Part shown: piece by piece, positions 52,300 through 64,000 of the stretch | Numbering within the stretch: position 1 is the stretch's first letter | Layout: each line of letters starts with the position of its first letter | Assembly: GCF_000001735.4 (NCBI RefSeq) | Contig: NC_003074.8 | Span: 5,704,101 to 5,768,100, forward strand | Length of the DNA: 64,000 nt | Reading direction: 5' to 3' | Source of the DNA: Arabidopsis thaliana | Lineage: Eukaryota > Streptophyta > Magnoliopsida > Brassicales > Brassicaceae | Made by a program: the position numbers and the translations under genes | Notes under the pieces: model-generated | What the model was told of the DNA's origin: nothing | Database searches by the model: none | The model's input: the letters and a program-made list of their open reading frames with translations, nothing else

Positions 52300-55039
52300 T
52301 TCATGGTCTCTTGCTCCAATGATGGGTTTATTTGTGGTCCATTCTCGAAAATTATGTTATTTTGAGGAATAATTATGGTTTTCATATCGGTGGTTGACTA
52401 ACTTTGCTCCCCCTTTAATAGAAACCATTTTGGTTACTTTTTAAGATTCACATATTAATCTCGAGCTTCTTCATTTAGATCACACCATTTTGATCTACTG
52501 ATAGATTCACATGTAGATCCATTGTATATAATAAGTTAGGGGAGGTTTCAAATGGATTCAAATCTTGAGTCTTTGATCTTTGACTTGAGTTTTGGTTAAA
52601 TGTCAATTCATGAGGTCCTTGTTGTCAGAATTCAAATCTCTGTTTTTTTCTTTTATCTTTGAAGATATGAAACATTTTGGTTGTTATGACATGCAGTAAC
52701 GAAATGCAACAGAGCAGAGATGGCATTGTCTCTGCTCCGGAAGAACAAACATGGATTCGATATAGTAATCAGTGATGTTCATATGCCTGACATGGACGGT
52801 TTCAAGCTTCTTGAGCATGTTGGTCTAGAGATGGACTTACCTGTTATCAGTAACGTTCTTTTTACTCCCTCAAATCTCATCTAAGTTTGAATCTTTTTTT
52901 ATAGATTATTGATCTTGTATTCGTTTAACTAGTGATGTCTGCGGATGATTCAAAGAGTGTGGTTCTAAAGGGAGTAACGCACGGTGCGGTTGATTACCTT
53001 ATCAAGCCTGTACGTATGGAGGCACTTAAGAACATATGGCAGCATGTAGTTAGGAAGAGGAGAAGTGAATGGAGTGTACCGGAACATTCTGGGAGCATTG
53101 AGGAGACTGGCGAGAGACAGCAGCAGCAACATAGAGGAGGTGGTGGTGGTGCAGCTGTTTCTGGTGGAGAGGATGCGGTGGATGATAACTCATCCTCGGT
53201 TAACGAAGGTAACAATTGGAGGAGCAGTTCACGGAAGAGGAAAGACGAGGAAGGAGAAGAGCAAGGAGATGATAAGGACGAAGATGCGTCGAATTTGAAG
53301 AAACCGCGTGTCGTCTGGTCTGTTGAATTGCATCAGCAGTTTGTTGCTGCTGTTAATCAGCTCGGCGTTGAGAGTAAGACTAAAACTTCTTACATTTGCA
53401 TTTGTGATTGTTATGCTCAGGGTCTAAATGATCTTCTATGGCGCAGAGGCGGTTCCTAAAAAGATCTTAGAGCTGATGAATGTTCCTGGTCTAACCCGAG
53501 AAAACGTAGCAAGTCACCTCCAGGTATAAATCTTATACTGGATACCAAAATGAGCCATTGAAATGCTTAGATGTTCTTAGCGGCTTTATGTGGACTTGCA
53601 GAAATACCGGATATATCTAAGACGGCTTGGAGGGGTATCGCAGCACCAAGGCAATCTTAACAACTCGTTTATGACGGGTCAGGATGCGAGCTTCGGACCT
53701 CTTTCGACATTGAATGGGTTTGATCTTCAAGCACTAGCCGTCACAGGTCAGTTACCTGCACAGAGTCTTGCACAGCTTCAAGCCGCTGGTTTAGGCCGGC
53801 CTGCGATGGTCTCTAAGTCAGGTTTGCCGGTTTCCTCCATTGTGGATGAGAGAAGCATCTTCAGCTTTGACAACACGAAAACAAGATTTGGAGAAGGGCT
53901 TGGGCATCACGGGCAACAACCCCAACAGCAACCACAGATGAACTTACTTCACGGTGTCCCCACGGGTTTACAACAGCAGCTTCCTATGGGTAATCGAATG
54001 AGTATTCAACAACAGATTGCTGCTGTTCGAGCTGGAAATAGTGTTCAAAACAACGGAATGCTGATGCCTCTAGCGGGTCAGCAGTCTTTGCCTCGGGGAC
54101 CACCGCCTATGCTAACCTCTTCGCAATCATCCATCAGGCAGCCGATGTTATCAAACCGCATTTCCGAGAGAAGTGGTTTCTCTGGAAGGAACAATATCCC
54201 CGAGAGCAGCAGAGTGTTACCGACAAGTTACACTAATCTCACAACACAACACTCATCAAGCTCGATGCCTTATAACAACTTCCAACCAGAACTTCCCGTG
54301 AACAGTTTCCCGCTGGCAAGTGCACCAGGGATATCAGTACCGGTTCGGAAAGCCACTTCTTACCAGGAAGAGGTTAACAGCTCCGAAGCGGGTTTCACTA
54401 CGCCGAGCTACGACATGTTCACCACCAGACAGAATGATTGGGATCTGAGGAATATTGGAATAGCCTTTGACTCACATCAGGACTCAGAATCCGCTGCGTT
54501 TTCCGCTTCAGAAGCCTACTCTTCTTCGTCCATGTCAAGACACAACACGACAGTTGCAGCCACCGAGCATGGCCGAAACCACCAGCAGCCACCATCGGGA
54601 ATGGTACAGCACCATCAGGTTTATGCAGACGGAAACGGTGGTTCAGTGAGGGTGAAATCAGAGAGAGTGGCTACGGATACAGCAACAATGGCGTTTCACG
54701 AGCAGTATAGTAATCAAGAAGATCTTATGAGCGCACTTCTTAAGCAGGTTTGATTTGATTTTTTTTTTTTTGTCAAACTTATATAGAAGCATAATCTGAT
54801 CCGTCAACGTACATGTTTGCGTTCAAAATCAAATATATAACAACTCTCAGACGCTTTCTCACCATTGGTCGCATGTCTTTTTCATAATAATGCAAATTAC
54901 AACTAAATAACAAAAAAAATCAGTGAACCAAAAAAGTTGAAAAACACAATCTTGAATTATTGATATACAGGAAGGGATTGCACCGGTTGATGGCGAATTC
55001 GACTTTGACGCATACTCCATCGATAACATTCCGGTTTGA
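52013..55039 (+). CDS. ARR1: Type-B response regulator ARR1
   Basis: Transcription factor at the end of the cytokinin His-Asp phosphorelay, 690 residues. Exons: 52013-52199, 52697-52849, 52933-53373, 53447-53523, 53602-54747, 54971-55039. The receiver domain (about 36-150) has the acidic pocket D43-D45, the phospho-acceptor in ISDVHMPD (D89 by my count), and the conserved Lys in YLIKPV (K138). An acidic, Ser-rich linker with KKPR follows. The GARP/Myb-like DNA-binding domain spans about 237-292 and ends ASHLQKYR. The long C terminus is Gln-rich and is the activation region. Phosphorylation by AHP proteins relieves inhibition by the receiver and turns on type-A ARR genes. The start is the first of two adjacent ATG codons. 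Intron 1 holds a T19 run and (GA)12. Recalled as AT3G16857. Confidence 0.98.
52269..52292 (+). repeat. (GA)12 microsatellite in ARR1 intron 1
   Basis: Twelve GA units soon after the first donor site, with a T19 run at 52234-52252 just before. GA tracts bind BPC/GAGA-type proteins in plants, so a regulatory role is possible but unproven. Confidence 0.85.
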
Positions 55040-55542
55040 TTGGATAAAAAAACCGATAAACCGGAGGGACTACCCGGATCTGTACTGTATCATTTTTACA
55101 CGACGATCTACTAAAACTTGTTTGATATATATGTAGTCTGCATGAAATTTTAAATGGCAGATTATATAAGAAATAATTATTCATGTTAGGGGTTAATATC
55201 CTTGGAGATTCTTTTGTTCCTCATTTATGTAGTGAGGCTGTTTAGGGTTTTGTAAGTATGTATTTCGAGTAAATGCTTAGAATAATTCGAACAAACTTAA
55301 TTTAGTACAACGCCACAACGTGAAATCAAAGCAATTCAAGATCAAAACACAAAGGGATTTGTCTGTTCAATATTTGTATGTATACATACTGATTACTAAA
55401 ATCTGATCATACGAAATTCAAGAATCACACGGTGCACAAAGCACCACTAGTAGTAGAAGTAATTCTGCATCAAATCTGGTTAGAAAGAATCAAGAAAACT
55501 GTATATTTTCTGGCTAATGAGGAAAGTCCTTCACTGGAACTT
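55040..55542. other. Convergent 3' region between ARR1 and COBL8
   Basis: About 500 bases of 3' untranslated sequence shared by two converging genes. Nothing further seen. Confidence 0.5.
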
Positions 55543-58004
55543 TTAAATCCGAAGAAACAGTAGAGCCAAAAATGGTGTCAGGATGAGAAGAAAGGTGGAT
55601 ACATGTTTCCTGTGACTGTTGCTCGTGGGTAGTACAGAAGGGAGTGAACATTCCTGGCCGTTGAAGAGTACTTTGGTGGGAAACCCATCTTTGGAACCAA
55701 CTTTGATTCCAGGAGTCAGTTTCTTGGTGAAGGAGATAACCGACTGCTGTTTCCCGGGTATCCGAAAGTCTTCACTCGGGTTTTTTCCGTCTTTCTCTGC
55801 AAGGAGATAGTTCAGTCCAGGGAGCCCTTCCATTAAAACAGTTGTGTTCTTCCCGTTGACCGCGATGATACTTCCGTTAAACGAGTACGCTTTCTGAAAA
55901 CCGGGTGCAGCATTTCTCAGTTCAACCGCGGTAAACCAATCCACGAAATCAGTATCACCCCAGTTGAAGAGTGTGACTCGAGCAGTCCATCCGCCTCGAT
56001 AGTCTGTAGCTAGGTGCCAGTTTATGCTGACTCCACAGTTATCTCCACAAGGTAATGGGTCCGGGACTTTCCGGTTTTTTAACACTGCCCAAGCGTTGGT
56101 AAGTTTGGTTCGGTTGTCAAATGGAATTAGAAGAGCCTGATATGGAAGAGGAAGAGCTGGAGAAGTTGTGCTGCAAGTACGCGCCACTCTGTCGCTAGAG
56201 CAACCTCCACAAGCGCAGGTCTTACACGGGATTACTGAGTCATTGAAATAAGAAGAGAATGAGACGCAGCATTTAGGAGGAGTTGGTTGAGTGATGTTGC
56301 AGACGACTTGCCAGCTAGCAAATGCACTCTTGTTTGAAGGCAAACCGCTTGTATCAGGGAACTGGCTTGAGCTGACACGAAGAGGAGGGCCACATTTGTA
56401 ATCCGGGTTAAGGTTACCTTTAATCTGCCAGCTCTGGGGAGGTGTTATAGAGGAGATGTTGAGATCAGGAGGCATTTTGTAAACTTCTATTTGAAAAACC
56501 GATTTAGACTTCTCTGGATCCATGGACCGTGGCAGAATAGTTCCATTTCTGCAGCAGTATGGGATACGCCCGACATTGGTATCGTTATACTTAGTCAGGG
56601 GTAGGTCTATGATGTGTGGCCTTCTTGCACAGCTCATGACATTAGAGAAGTCAAGATCTTTATAGTATTTTGCTTGAGGACCAGTGATGCAATCCGACGA
56701 ATCGACAACACTTGGATAAGCTCCTTTGGTTGAGAAGAGAAACTCATCTTTCATCCACATAAAACTTAGATCCCAATTGTCAAGCCGACCAAGCAGGTTA
56801 TGATTCTCGATAGTGACCTGCGCTGAGTAACTCGACTGATATGCTCTGGTCACATCGTACATTATGGTTAGATCTCCTTCTTGCCTAGGAAGGAACTTTT
56901 GACCAATTTTGCTTGTTGTAATGTTCGGATTCGGTGTGCAACATACTTGCAGAACATTACTACCTGGAAAAAGCCATAGAGAAGAAAAGAAATGTCAGTG
57001 AAACACAAAGGAAACATTTATGCTCGCAGCAATAAGAGTCTTATTATGATCAAGAAGTAAAAGAAAAACAAATATGCAAACTGAACAGCTTAAATTCCAA
57101 AATGTTTAATCAGATATTCCACACATTTATCAGAAAAGCCAAGCATGAGATAGTTTCCTAAGTAAACTTAAGGTCTAATCTCAATTGCTAATAAGACTAG
57201 TTCAAACTTTTAGTTTACAAGAAATCTATATAAACAATAGAATTTTTCAACCACTCTATTGATCACAAATAGACCTGGTCAATGTGATCATATTGCTCGA
57301 CTTTTAAAACTCTTGGTAATGCCTTCATAAGCAACCCAAGATCACATAATATTTAAAATTGCAACAATTCATTAAAAAAATTATGAACAATTAAACGAGA
57401 AATGAAAAAATACATTAAAAAATCTCAAGATTTCAAGTCATAAGATTCAGATGATTTTGATACCTTGTTGAGTGGGTTTAGGACAAGACCATCCATCATT
57501 AACAAGAGTGATGTTCTTCGGAAGCGGAACACTCGGCGGAGCAACTCCAAACTGAGTACCCACGAGCTCAACACGTGCTTCCATCTGAGTTACGTCGCCG
57601 GCCGTCATGATCGCCGTCTTCAAATCCGCCGATGGAAACCCGGCGAAGATTGTCCCGTTCTCAACGCTAGCCGGGAGGCTAGAACCGTCAGAGAGAACAG
57701 CGTTGGTCGCTGAAACAAGAATCTCGCGGTGGGCGAATTTAACAAAGACTTGCCACGATTTAAGCTCGTCGCGGCCGTTGTTTAGGACCGTGATCTCTGA
57801 TTCGAACCGGTACGGCTGGTTCTTCGTGTCGTTTGGTTTAATCTTGGTACCGGTTAAGTAAGTGTAGGAAACGAACACGCCGTTGCAGAGATCGGCGTCT
57901 TTAGAGCGTGGTGGTGGAGTGTTGCGTTGAGACGACGTTAGTTGAATCGCCGTGAAGAGAGATGACAAAAGAATCCATAAAATGAAATTTCGAGTTAAAC
58001 CCAT
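55543..58004 (-). CDS. COBL8: COBRA-like protein COBL8
   Basis: Cell-surface glycoprotein of 653 residues. The exons are 58004-57464 and 56963-55543, joined by one phase 1 intron. The start [13 protein letters not shown] begins a signal peptide that ends near the SSQ at about 24-26. A long N-terminal extension typical of the COBL7-11 group precedes the COBRA domain, which contains the CCVS motif (C412, C413) and the Cys-rich [11 protein letters not shown] stretch. Many Asn-X-Ser/Thr sites are present. The last 24 residues are hydrophobic ([16 protein letters not shown]), as needed for GPI anchoring. COBRA proteins bind cellulose and guide its deposition. The specific tissue role of COBL8 cannot be read from sequence. 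The start is the second in-frame ATG: seven codons upstream another ATG exists, but it would place basic residues before the signal peptide. Recalled as AT3G16860. Confidence 0.95.
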
Positions 58005-59651
58005 GATTACTCTAAATCTCTTCACTCACAAAAATCTCTTTTTTAAAAAACAAATTCTGGAAATGAAAAGGTGAAAAATCGGAAGTTTAATTTTGAAGAG
58101 AGGAAGAGACCGCGTTAAAGAACAGAACAGCTTAGTAAGACGCTGTAATGAAAATTTATGTCCGCGTTGAAAATGTGTATATTTCCTTGTTTGGTCGGAT
58201 TTTAATGTTTTTTCTTGATCAAGTAAACAAAGGTTACGAACAAAAGCCAAAGACAAGGTTTTGTTCTTCTGACAAAATTATAAAATAGTGGGTTTAAGTT
58301 TTCAAATTACAAGATGAACCATATATTTCTGTTAATAAAAAAATGCAACCCCAACCTATATCTTAGTAATTATGTGAATGTGTAATTTACACCTAATCGT
58401 TAGCTATAAAACATTGATACCAAACACAGTTTATAGAATGTTCGCTTAAATGACTTATATTCAAATATTTACTGATATTTCTGTCTACTAAATTTTAGTG
58501 ATTTCTAAGAGTGTTTATGGAAGTTTTGAATGTATTGAGAGTGTGATTTGATAGCTAAAATATATTATGAAGATTTTGTTTGAATTTGTGAAAAATAATA
58601 AGGAAAACGTATCTCCAAAATTAAGAAATGGTGTTTATGGAAAATATCGACAAGTTATTCCTAAATTGTACTCTTTGCTTAGGAAAATAAAGGAATCAAT
58701 GGAAGTAATGGTCCTAAATCGAAGAAACTGCATAATATAAGGGTGAAACACATAAATAGAAGCTTTGGTCAAAAGAAAGTCCCCCGTTGAACGAAGTTGC
58801 CCCGTTAATTTGAATCATTCTCGAGGTTCACGGCTCTACCTAGCCATGTCACACTCACACCATTCGTCCACCAGTGATCCATTTAAATGAATTATATTTT
58901 CGTCACCACTTTAGATTTTTAAAAAAAAATTATAAGTATGATTCATGACTTTGCCATATTTAACATTACTTAAAATTTTGTTGGTCCACCATTATTAATT
59001 ATTAATGATGGCTTATTAAGGTTGAATCATACGCTTACATGAAAAACAAAACCAATTGCAAATCGAAAATTTACACTGTCCCTGTTACAAAGTTACCATA
59101 ACAACTTTTAATCACACAAACAGATACTCTGCCAAGTGCAAATCGAAAAATTGCCATCCTTCAATAAAATGAAAAAACAAATCGAAGTATACAACCTCAG
59201 CATGATATATATATAAAAAAAACTCTAAACCATACAAAATCTGAATTTGAAACCAGTTGTGAATTCAAAAGCATATAAAAATTCAAATCAAATGAAAAAC
59301 GACATCAATGGACCAAAAAACAAAAAAATGGTGGAGTTGACGGAGACAAGACAACTAGAATCACGCGCCTCACGATTCCCCCGATAAAGCCCAATATCTT
59401 GGGCCATATGGGCCCATACACAGAGAATGACATTTGAGGCACTAAAAATTAAGACCAATTCTCATTATTATGGCATTGAATGACTAAGAACCAAAAAAAA
59501 GTGTTGATATTTGAATTCATCAAGAAAATGAACACAAAACATTAGTGGAACCAAAAAACTAGGAACTTACACATTCATTACATATTATCTCTATCTAATT
59601 AAGTTAATCAAAATCGCTCTCACTTGATTATGACCTAATACAGAGAAACAC
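58005..59651. other. Intergenic: COBL8 promoter and GATA17 3' end
   Basis: AT-rich. GGCCCA-type site II matches occur near 59400-59416. The right end holds the GATA17 3' untranslated region. No gene supported. Confidence 0.5.
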
Positions 59652-60476
59652 TTAGGCGTAAACAGAGCTACAAGAGAGAGCCATGAGAAGCACAGCAGCT
59701 CTTTCTTCCTCACCGAGTTTTCTCCATAACCTCTTCTTCTCAACCGCTGATCTCTTCATCACCGGTACTTTAAACCCTAAATCCAAAAACTTACTCACTC
59801 CTTTGTTACTGCTACTACTACTACTACGCTTGTTATTGCAAATTTTCGGATCATCATCGATGTCGATCTTGCCATCATCAACTATGTTGATTTTGTATTT
59901 CTTGGCGTTTCGATGGTCGAGGTTTAGATCATTATTGCAATTGCTTTTTCTGTTCTTCTTCTTCTCCTCTGATCTCATACCAAGTGCTGCTTGTCTCTTC
60001 TTCCTACTCTTGATCCCACAAGCATTGCACAATGACTACATAGCAAAAGACAAACCAAAGAAATAAGAAAAATTTGAACTTCAGAGCAATATGAGATCAG
60101 ATCTTTCCGGTCACTAAATTGATTCATCACCTAAATAAATTTGAAAAACGATAAAACCTAAAATAGGATCATGCATAATATAGATGCTATTTCGCGATCC
60201 ATTGATTAGATCTACTAGATCGGAATCTAACAACAACCCAATAGACTATAAGAAGATTGAAATGAAAGGGTTAGTTAAAAATCTCACCTTTGGTCCGGCA
60301 GGACCACCACGCCAAAGAGGAGTTCGGATAGTTCCGCAATCAACGCAAGTCCTTTTGGTATCACCAGAACTACTACCACCGCCACTTCCGCTGCTACTGC
60401 AGTTCTCGTTATCAACATCTGATAACTCTCCGGCAGAGTCGAGTTTTGTTTTCGTATCTTCTGATCCCTCAGACAT
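59652..60476 (-). CDS. GATA17: LLM-domain B-class GATA factor GATA17
   Basis: Zinc-finger transcription factor of 190 residues, from exons 60476-60288 and 60035-59652. The single GATA finger is C44-X2-C47-X18-C66-X2-C69, the plant class B spacing, and the intron falls inside it, after residue 63. A Ser/Gly-rich segment precedes the finger and a basic region with KSRKKRQAALG follows. The C terminus ends LLMALSCSS (LLM at 179-181), the LLM domain shared with GNC and GNL. LLM-type B-GATAs act in greening, germination, flowering time and branching downstream of light, gibberellin and cytokinin. The longer frame that starts at 60572 is upstream leader; MSEGS matches the family start. Recalled as AT3G16870. 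Confidence 0.96.
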
Positions 60477-62232
60477 CTTTTTTTTTTTAAGAGATCGGAG
60501 CAGAGCAAGTTTTGATGATAAGGAAGAGGGAGAGAGAGAGAGACGGCGGTTAGTAGCAACAGAATTAAACAAACGGAGAGGAATTTTATAATTGAGGAGG
60601 AAGGCGGGGGCGGAAACCCTAGTATTTCGGGTTATTTGAATTGACTAAAATACCCTCGAGCGGGAGCTTTTATTAATTTTGTGCCACCCGCCCAAAAACT
60701 TATAACTAAAATCTGAAACAATGTTTTGATTTTTTGTTTTTTAAAACTAGCCGCTTTCAAATTTTGCGGCTAGGGTTTGTTATTGGTCGCTGTCCTGACA
60801 ATAATCTGTTTTCACGTTTTTTTTTTTTTCAGTTTTTGGTTTTATTTTATTTCTAATGTCAAAATTTATAATAAACTAATAAAGTTTTACGTCGGTTTTA
60901 TTTACAATCAATGCAACAAATGAATTTTTTAAAAACTTATGAATGATGACTGGATTATTAATAAAAAAACAAAAAAATAATGGCAAAATTCTGTAAGATA
61001 AATATCCATTGGGCTCAATTTGATAGTCCAGGCCCATGAGCATGATAACGCAGTACAGTTTTTTAGTTGAGCTACAGAAGAAGAAATTACAGTACAGATG
61101 CACCTACCCACAAAGAAAACCCGGTGGTTCGAACCGTTAAGTTGTCACCGTAGGATTAAGTATGGCATAGGATACGTGGATGACAAATCATGCGGCCTCA
61201 ACCACAAAGTTTTGAGGTTTGTTCAATCTTGGTCTTACGAAGATGTTCGGTGTGAACTCTAAACATTGGAGTGAGGATGGATATTTTCAAAAAAGTGAAT
61301 TTCAAAGAATCTTCAAACATAACTTCTTCCCCACTTATGTTTCAAGTTTAGTGCAAATCCAAAATTAGTTTGTATTCTCATGTCTTGTATGAATTATTAA
61401 CTAAGGCATATTTGATTTTATTCCAAACAGTTTATATATGATGGAATTGAAAAGTGATCAGCCTCCGTTTAATTTTTCAATGATCATTTCTGTTAGTAAT
61501 AGAGGAACTAGAGGAATTGTTAATCAGTGTGTTCTTTTAACATGAAAAAGAAGATAGTTTCTCTTTGACATATTCATGCAGTAATTCATCATATCACAAC
61601 AGAAAGATGATTTGAGACCTGACCACCAATGACCAAACATATTTATCATCAAGACAAAGAGTGAGATTATGAGTTTCCTTCGTATGCATCAGAGCATTTT
61701 TTTGGGTGAGTTCTGGAGCTTCACTCTGCAACATATGTAAGACTTCACCAATAAGATGAGATAATTTCAATATTTGAAATTCTTTGTGTATCAATGTAAC
61801 TCGTACTTGAGCATTGATATGACCCTTTGCCAAGCAGATTATTAAGGAAGAAAGAAATTAACCTCGCAGTTGTAGGACTAAATTAACCTCAAAGTTCTAC
61901 AAAGACAAGGTTTTCTTCCTTGGATGCCAAGTTAGGACCACAAAGCTCCTCAAACAACCACATTGCAGAAACCATCAGCAAAAAACAAGACCGATTATAA
62001 AGTTAAAAGATTGGGCTTAATTCCATAGACAAGCCCTTTACCATAATATAGGAAATTAGTACAAAATACAACAAAATTGGAAAATTGGAACTGGAAAGAG
62101 CTTTTGAAGGTCGCCGCATAAAAAAGTAACGTAACTTATTTGACTATATAACTCTAAATTAAAAAACCCTATTTTCTATGAAGTCAAAAAAAAAAAACCT
62201 ATTTTCTACATCATCGAAACCTTGCTGAGACA
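60477..62232. other. Intergenic: GATA17 promoter to the F-box relic
   Basis: The left end is the GATA17 leader and promoter. The rest is AT-rich with no supported gene. The right end, from about 62100, resembles the upstream DNA of the intact F-box gene (compare 62510-62600) and belongs to the tandem duplication. Confidence 0.5.
60614..60621 (-). promoter_or_regulatory. Telo-box-like motif upstream of GATA17
   Basis: AAACCCTA on the plus strand, 138 bases before the GATA17 start codon. It is a common promoter motif in this genome and by itself weak evidence of function. Confidence 0.35.
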
Positions 62233-62286
62233 ATGACGAAGATATCCAATATTCCAATGGATTTGTTGGAGGAGATAAAGACGTAA
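62233..62286 (+). pseudogene. F-box relic, first 17 codons
   Basis: The frame MTKISNIPMDLLEEIKT then stops. It matches the first codons of the intact gene at 62633 (MTKMSKLPNDLLEEI). Downstream, 62350-62435 matches the DNA after the intact gene's stop codon (about 63880-63985; shared features include caat.ctcatgt, atctggc.aa and tgtttcct). So the body of a tandem copy has been deleted, leaving the start and the 3' flank. Not functional. Confidence 0.85.
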
Positions 62287-62632
62287 AGACCTAATAAAGA
62301 CTTGTTTTTTGGGTTCTATAAAATATAACCTTTGTTATTTAGTGTTCGAGGTAAACAAGACTAAAGTCCTTCAATGCTCATGTAAAATAGAATCTGGCCA
62401 AAGAATTATTGTTTCCTTAATTTTTACACTATAGTGGTTTAATTATACTAATTAGCCCATTAGGGAGTAAAAAGAATTATTGTTTCCTTTTCTTTTTTCA
62501 CGGAAATAACTTTTGAAAGTTGGCATATAAAGTTGTTACCTAACTTATTTCTTGTCGATTAAAAAGATTAGGAAAGCGTGAGAGTAAAACCCTAAATTTC
62601 TATTACATTGATCATCCTTGAGTGCTGAAACA
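62287..62632. other. 3' flank of the deleted F-box copy and promoter of the intact copy
   Basis: The left part derives from the 3' flank of the lost copy. The right part (about 62505-62632) is the leader and promoter of the intact F-box gene, with homology to 62095-62232. Confidence 0.6.
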
Positions 62633-63730
62633 ATGACAAAGATGTCCAAACTTCCGAATGATTTGTTGGAGGAGATACTCTCTAGAAGTCCACTGTATTC
62701 TATGAGAGCAATACGATTGACTTGCAAAAAGTGGAACACTTTAGCCAAAGAAGAAAGCTTTACAAAGAAGCAACTCGTTCAAACAAAAGCTGCCAAGGAA
62801 TTTATGGTGATCATGATGATGGATTCTAAGTTTTGTTTAATGAACATCAATCTCAACAAGGAAGAAGACGTTGAACCATCTATAAAGTGTAATGGTAAAA
62901 TTATTAACCCAATCGGTATGTGTCGAGTCTATCATTGCGGTGGTTTGGTATGCATCACAAAAAGCTTCAGTAACACTAGAGATGTGGTTTGGAATCCGTA
63001 TTTGGGGCAAACTCGGTGGATCAAACCTAGAAGCCATCACGCATATATATATGCTATTGGATACGAGACGAAAAAATCGTGCCGCAGCTACAAAATTTTG
63101 AGTTCTGAACACAATTATATAAATATTGATGATGAACGTGTTGACTACGAAATCTATGAGTTAGACTCTAATTCATGGAGGGCTCTTGATGTCAATTCCA
63201 ATTGGGCGACAGCCTTTTATAAAATGGATGTCTCTGTGAAAGGAAATTCTTATACGTATACTGATTATAGGGGTGACTTCTTGATTTCTTTTGATTTTAC
63301 AACAGAGAGATTTGGACCGACTCTGCCTCTGCCGTTCCACTCTCGTTGTGGAGATATTGTGGCTCTCTCTAGTGTTAGAGAAGAGAAACTTGCAGTGTTA
63401 CTTCACCGCTGCAATATATCAAGGATGGAGATATGGATTACTAACAAGATTGAGCCCAACAATGTGTCGTGGGGAAAGTTGTTCTTAACAGTGGACATGA
63501 AACCACTCATTATTGATGATGGAATTTTCTTCATTGACGAGGAGAAGAAAGTAGTTGTGGTTTTTGATAAGGACAAAGAGATGAGAAACCGTATCACAGC
63601 TTACATCATTGGAGAGAATGGATACTTCAGAAAAGTGGATCTCGGAGATTCTGAAAGTTTTCCTGTTAGGTGCTCTTATGTACCAAGTTCAGTGGAAATC
63701 AAGCAACTGGCAAAAGGCAAAAGCAACTAG
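62633..63730 (+). CDS. F-box protein with FBA_1 domain
   Basis: Intact single-exon F-box protein of 365 residues. The N-terminal F-box spans about residues 4-45 (KLPNDLLEEILSRSPLYSMR, then LTCKKWN) and would bind SKP1/ASK in an SCF ubiquitin ligase. The rest is the F-box-associated interaction domain that would recognise the target: [58 protein letters not shown] and VVVVFDKD are typical FBA_1 strands. I take ATG 62633 as the start; the open frame begins five codons earlier at a TTG. ATG 62642 is an alternative. No substrate is known to me. It belongs to a large, fast-turning family, of which this window also holds one frameshifted and two truncated members. Recalled as AT3G16880. Confidence 0.93.
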   Translation: MTKMSKLPNDLLEEILSRSPLYSMRAIRLTCKKWNTLAKEESFTKKQLVQTKAAKEFMVIMMMDSKFCLMNINLNKEEDVEPSIKCNGKIINPIGMCRVYHCGGLVCITKSFSNTRDVVWNPYLGQTRWIKPRSHHAYIYAIGYETKKSCRSYKILSSEHNYINIDDERVDYEIYELDSNSWRALDVNSNWATAFYKMDVSVKGNSYTYTDYRGDFLISFDFTTERFGPTLPLPFHSRCGDIVALSSVREEKLAVLLHRCNISRMEIWITNKIEPNNVSWGKLFLTVDMKPLIIDDGIFFIDEEKKVVVVFDKDKEMRNRITAYIIGENGYFRKVDLGDSESFPVRCSYVPSSVEIKQLAKGKSN

Positions 63731-64000
63731 TCCATTTACAATACCCAAATATTTGGTTCTTGCATTGTTTAATTACTACTACTCTTGCTTTGTCTTCTTT
63801 TCTCAGCTTCCTGATTCCTGAACAATATTGGTCTATTCTTAGTTCGTTTCTCATCTCTTACGTTGAAAAAAAGATTGTTAAGCATACTAGTTTGAGATCG
63901 AAACAACAAAATCATTCAATACTCATGTCCAATATAATCTGGCAAAACTGTTGTTTCCTAAACTGTTACACGGTAAGGGTATAAATTAGGGCCAAGGCTA
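63731..64000. other. 3' flank of the intact F-box gene
   Basis: No gene. Bases about 63880-63985 are the counterpart of the relic flank at 62350-62435, and the first bases match the flank of the broken copy near 23830-23915. Confidence 0.55.

Noticed and set aside
55619..57861. Open frames on the plus strand across COBL8
   Set aside because: They are antisense shadows of a well supported coding sequence.
61126..61135. GGTTCGAACC resembles a tRNA B-box
   Set aside because: No A-box, acceptor stem or anticodon arm can be folded at the right distance on either strand; the match is a 10-base palindrome.
62618..62632. Upstream start of the intact F-box protein
   Set aside because: The first codon of that frame is TTG, which plants rarely use; ATG 62633 matches the relic copy's start.

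Overview
The window reads as nuclear DNA of a small-genome crucifer. The exon sequences match Arabidopsis thaliana proteins so closely that I take it to be A. thaliana chromosome 3, loci about AT3G16760 to AT3G16880. Locus names come from memory, not from a search. Genes have many short introns with GT-AG borders, intergenic DNA is AT-rich, and several promoters carry telo-box or site II motifs.

Layout, left to right: the 3' end of a TPR-repeat gene (+); the group VII ethylene response factor ERF72/EBP (+); ribosomal protein eL19 (RPL19B, +); the 20-exon PX-PH phospholipase D zeta 1 (+); a clade E protein phosphatase 2C (+); the Pumilio protein PUM24 (-); a broken F-box gene (-), a short transposon-like element and a second F-box scrap; the co-repressor TPR2 (+); the DEAD-box helicase RH13 (-); a 2.1-kb Helitron (-); a GH28 pectinase-like gene (+); a 5-kb gap; the type-B response regulator ARR1 (+); COBRA-like 8 (-); GATA17 (-); and an F-box gene (+) preceded by a truncated relic of a tandem copy.

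This is ordinary euchromatic gene space, not an operon or island, so neighbours need not cooperate. Two themes recur. Hormone and stress regulation is represented by ERF72, PLDzeta1, the PP2C, TPR2, ARR1 and GATA17. Ribosome production is represented by RPL19B, PUM24 and RH13. The fast-evolving parts are the F-box family (one intact copy, one frameshifted, two truncated) and the two mobile elements.

I found no new biological system. The points most worth a second look are the Helitron with several 3'-end-like segments, the F-box birth-and-death traces, the GH28 protein that has lost most of its canonical catalytic residues, and a GC-AG intron in the PLD gene. Exon borders were derived by reading splice sites and checking frame closure by hand. 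In each complete multi-exon gene the exon lengths sum to a whole number of codons.
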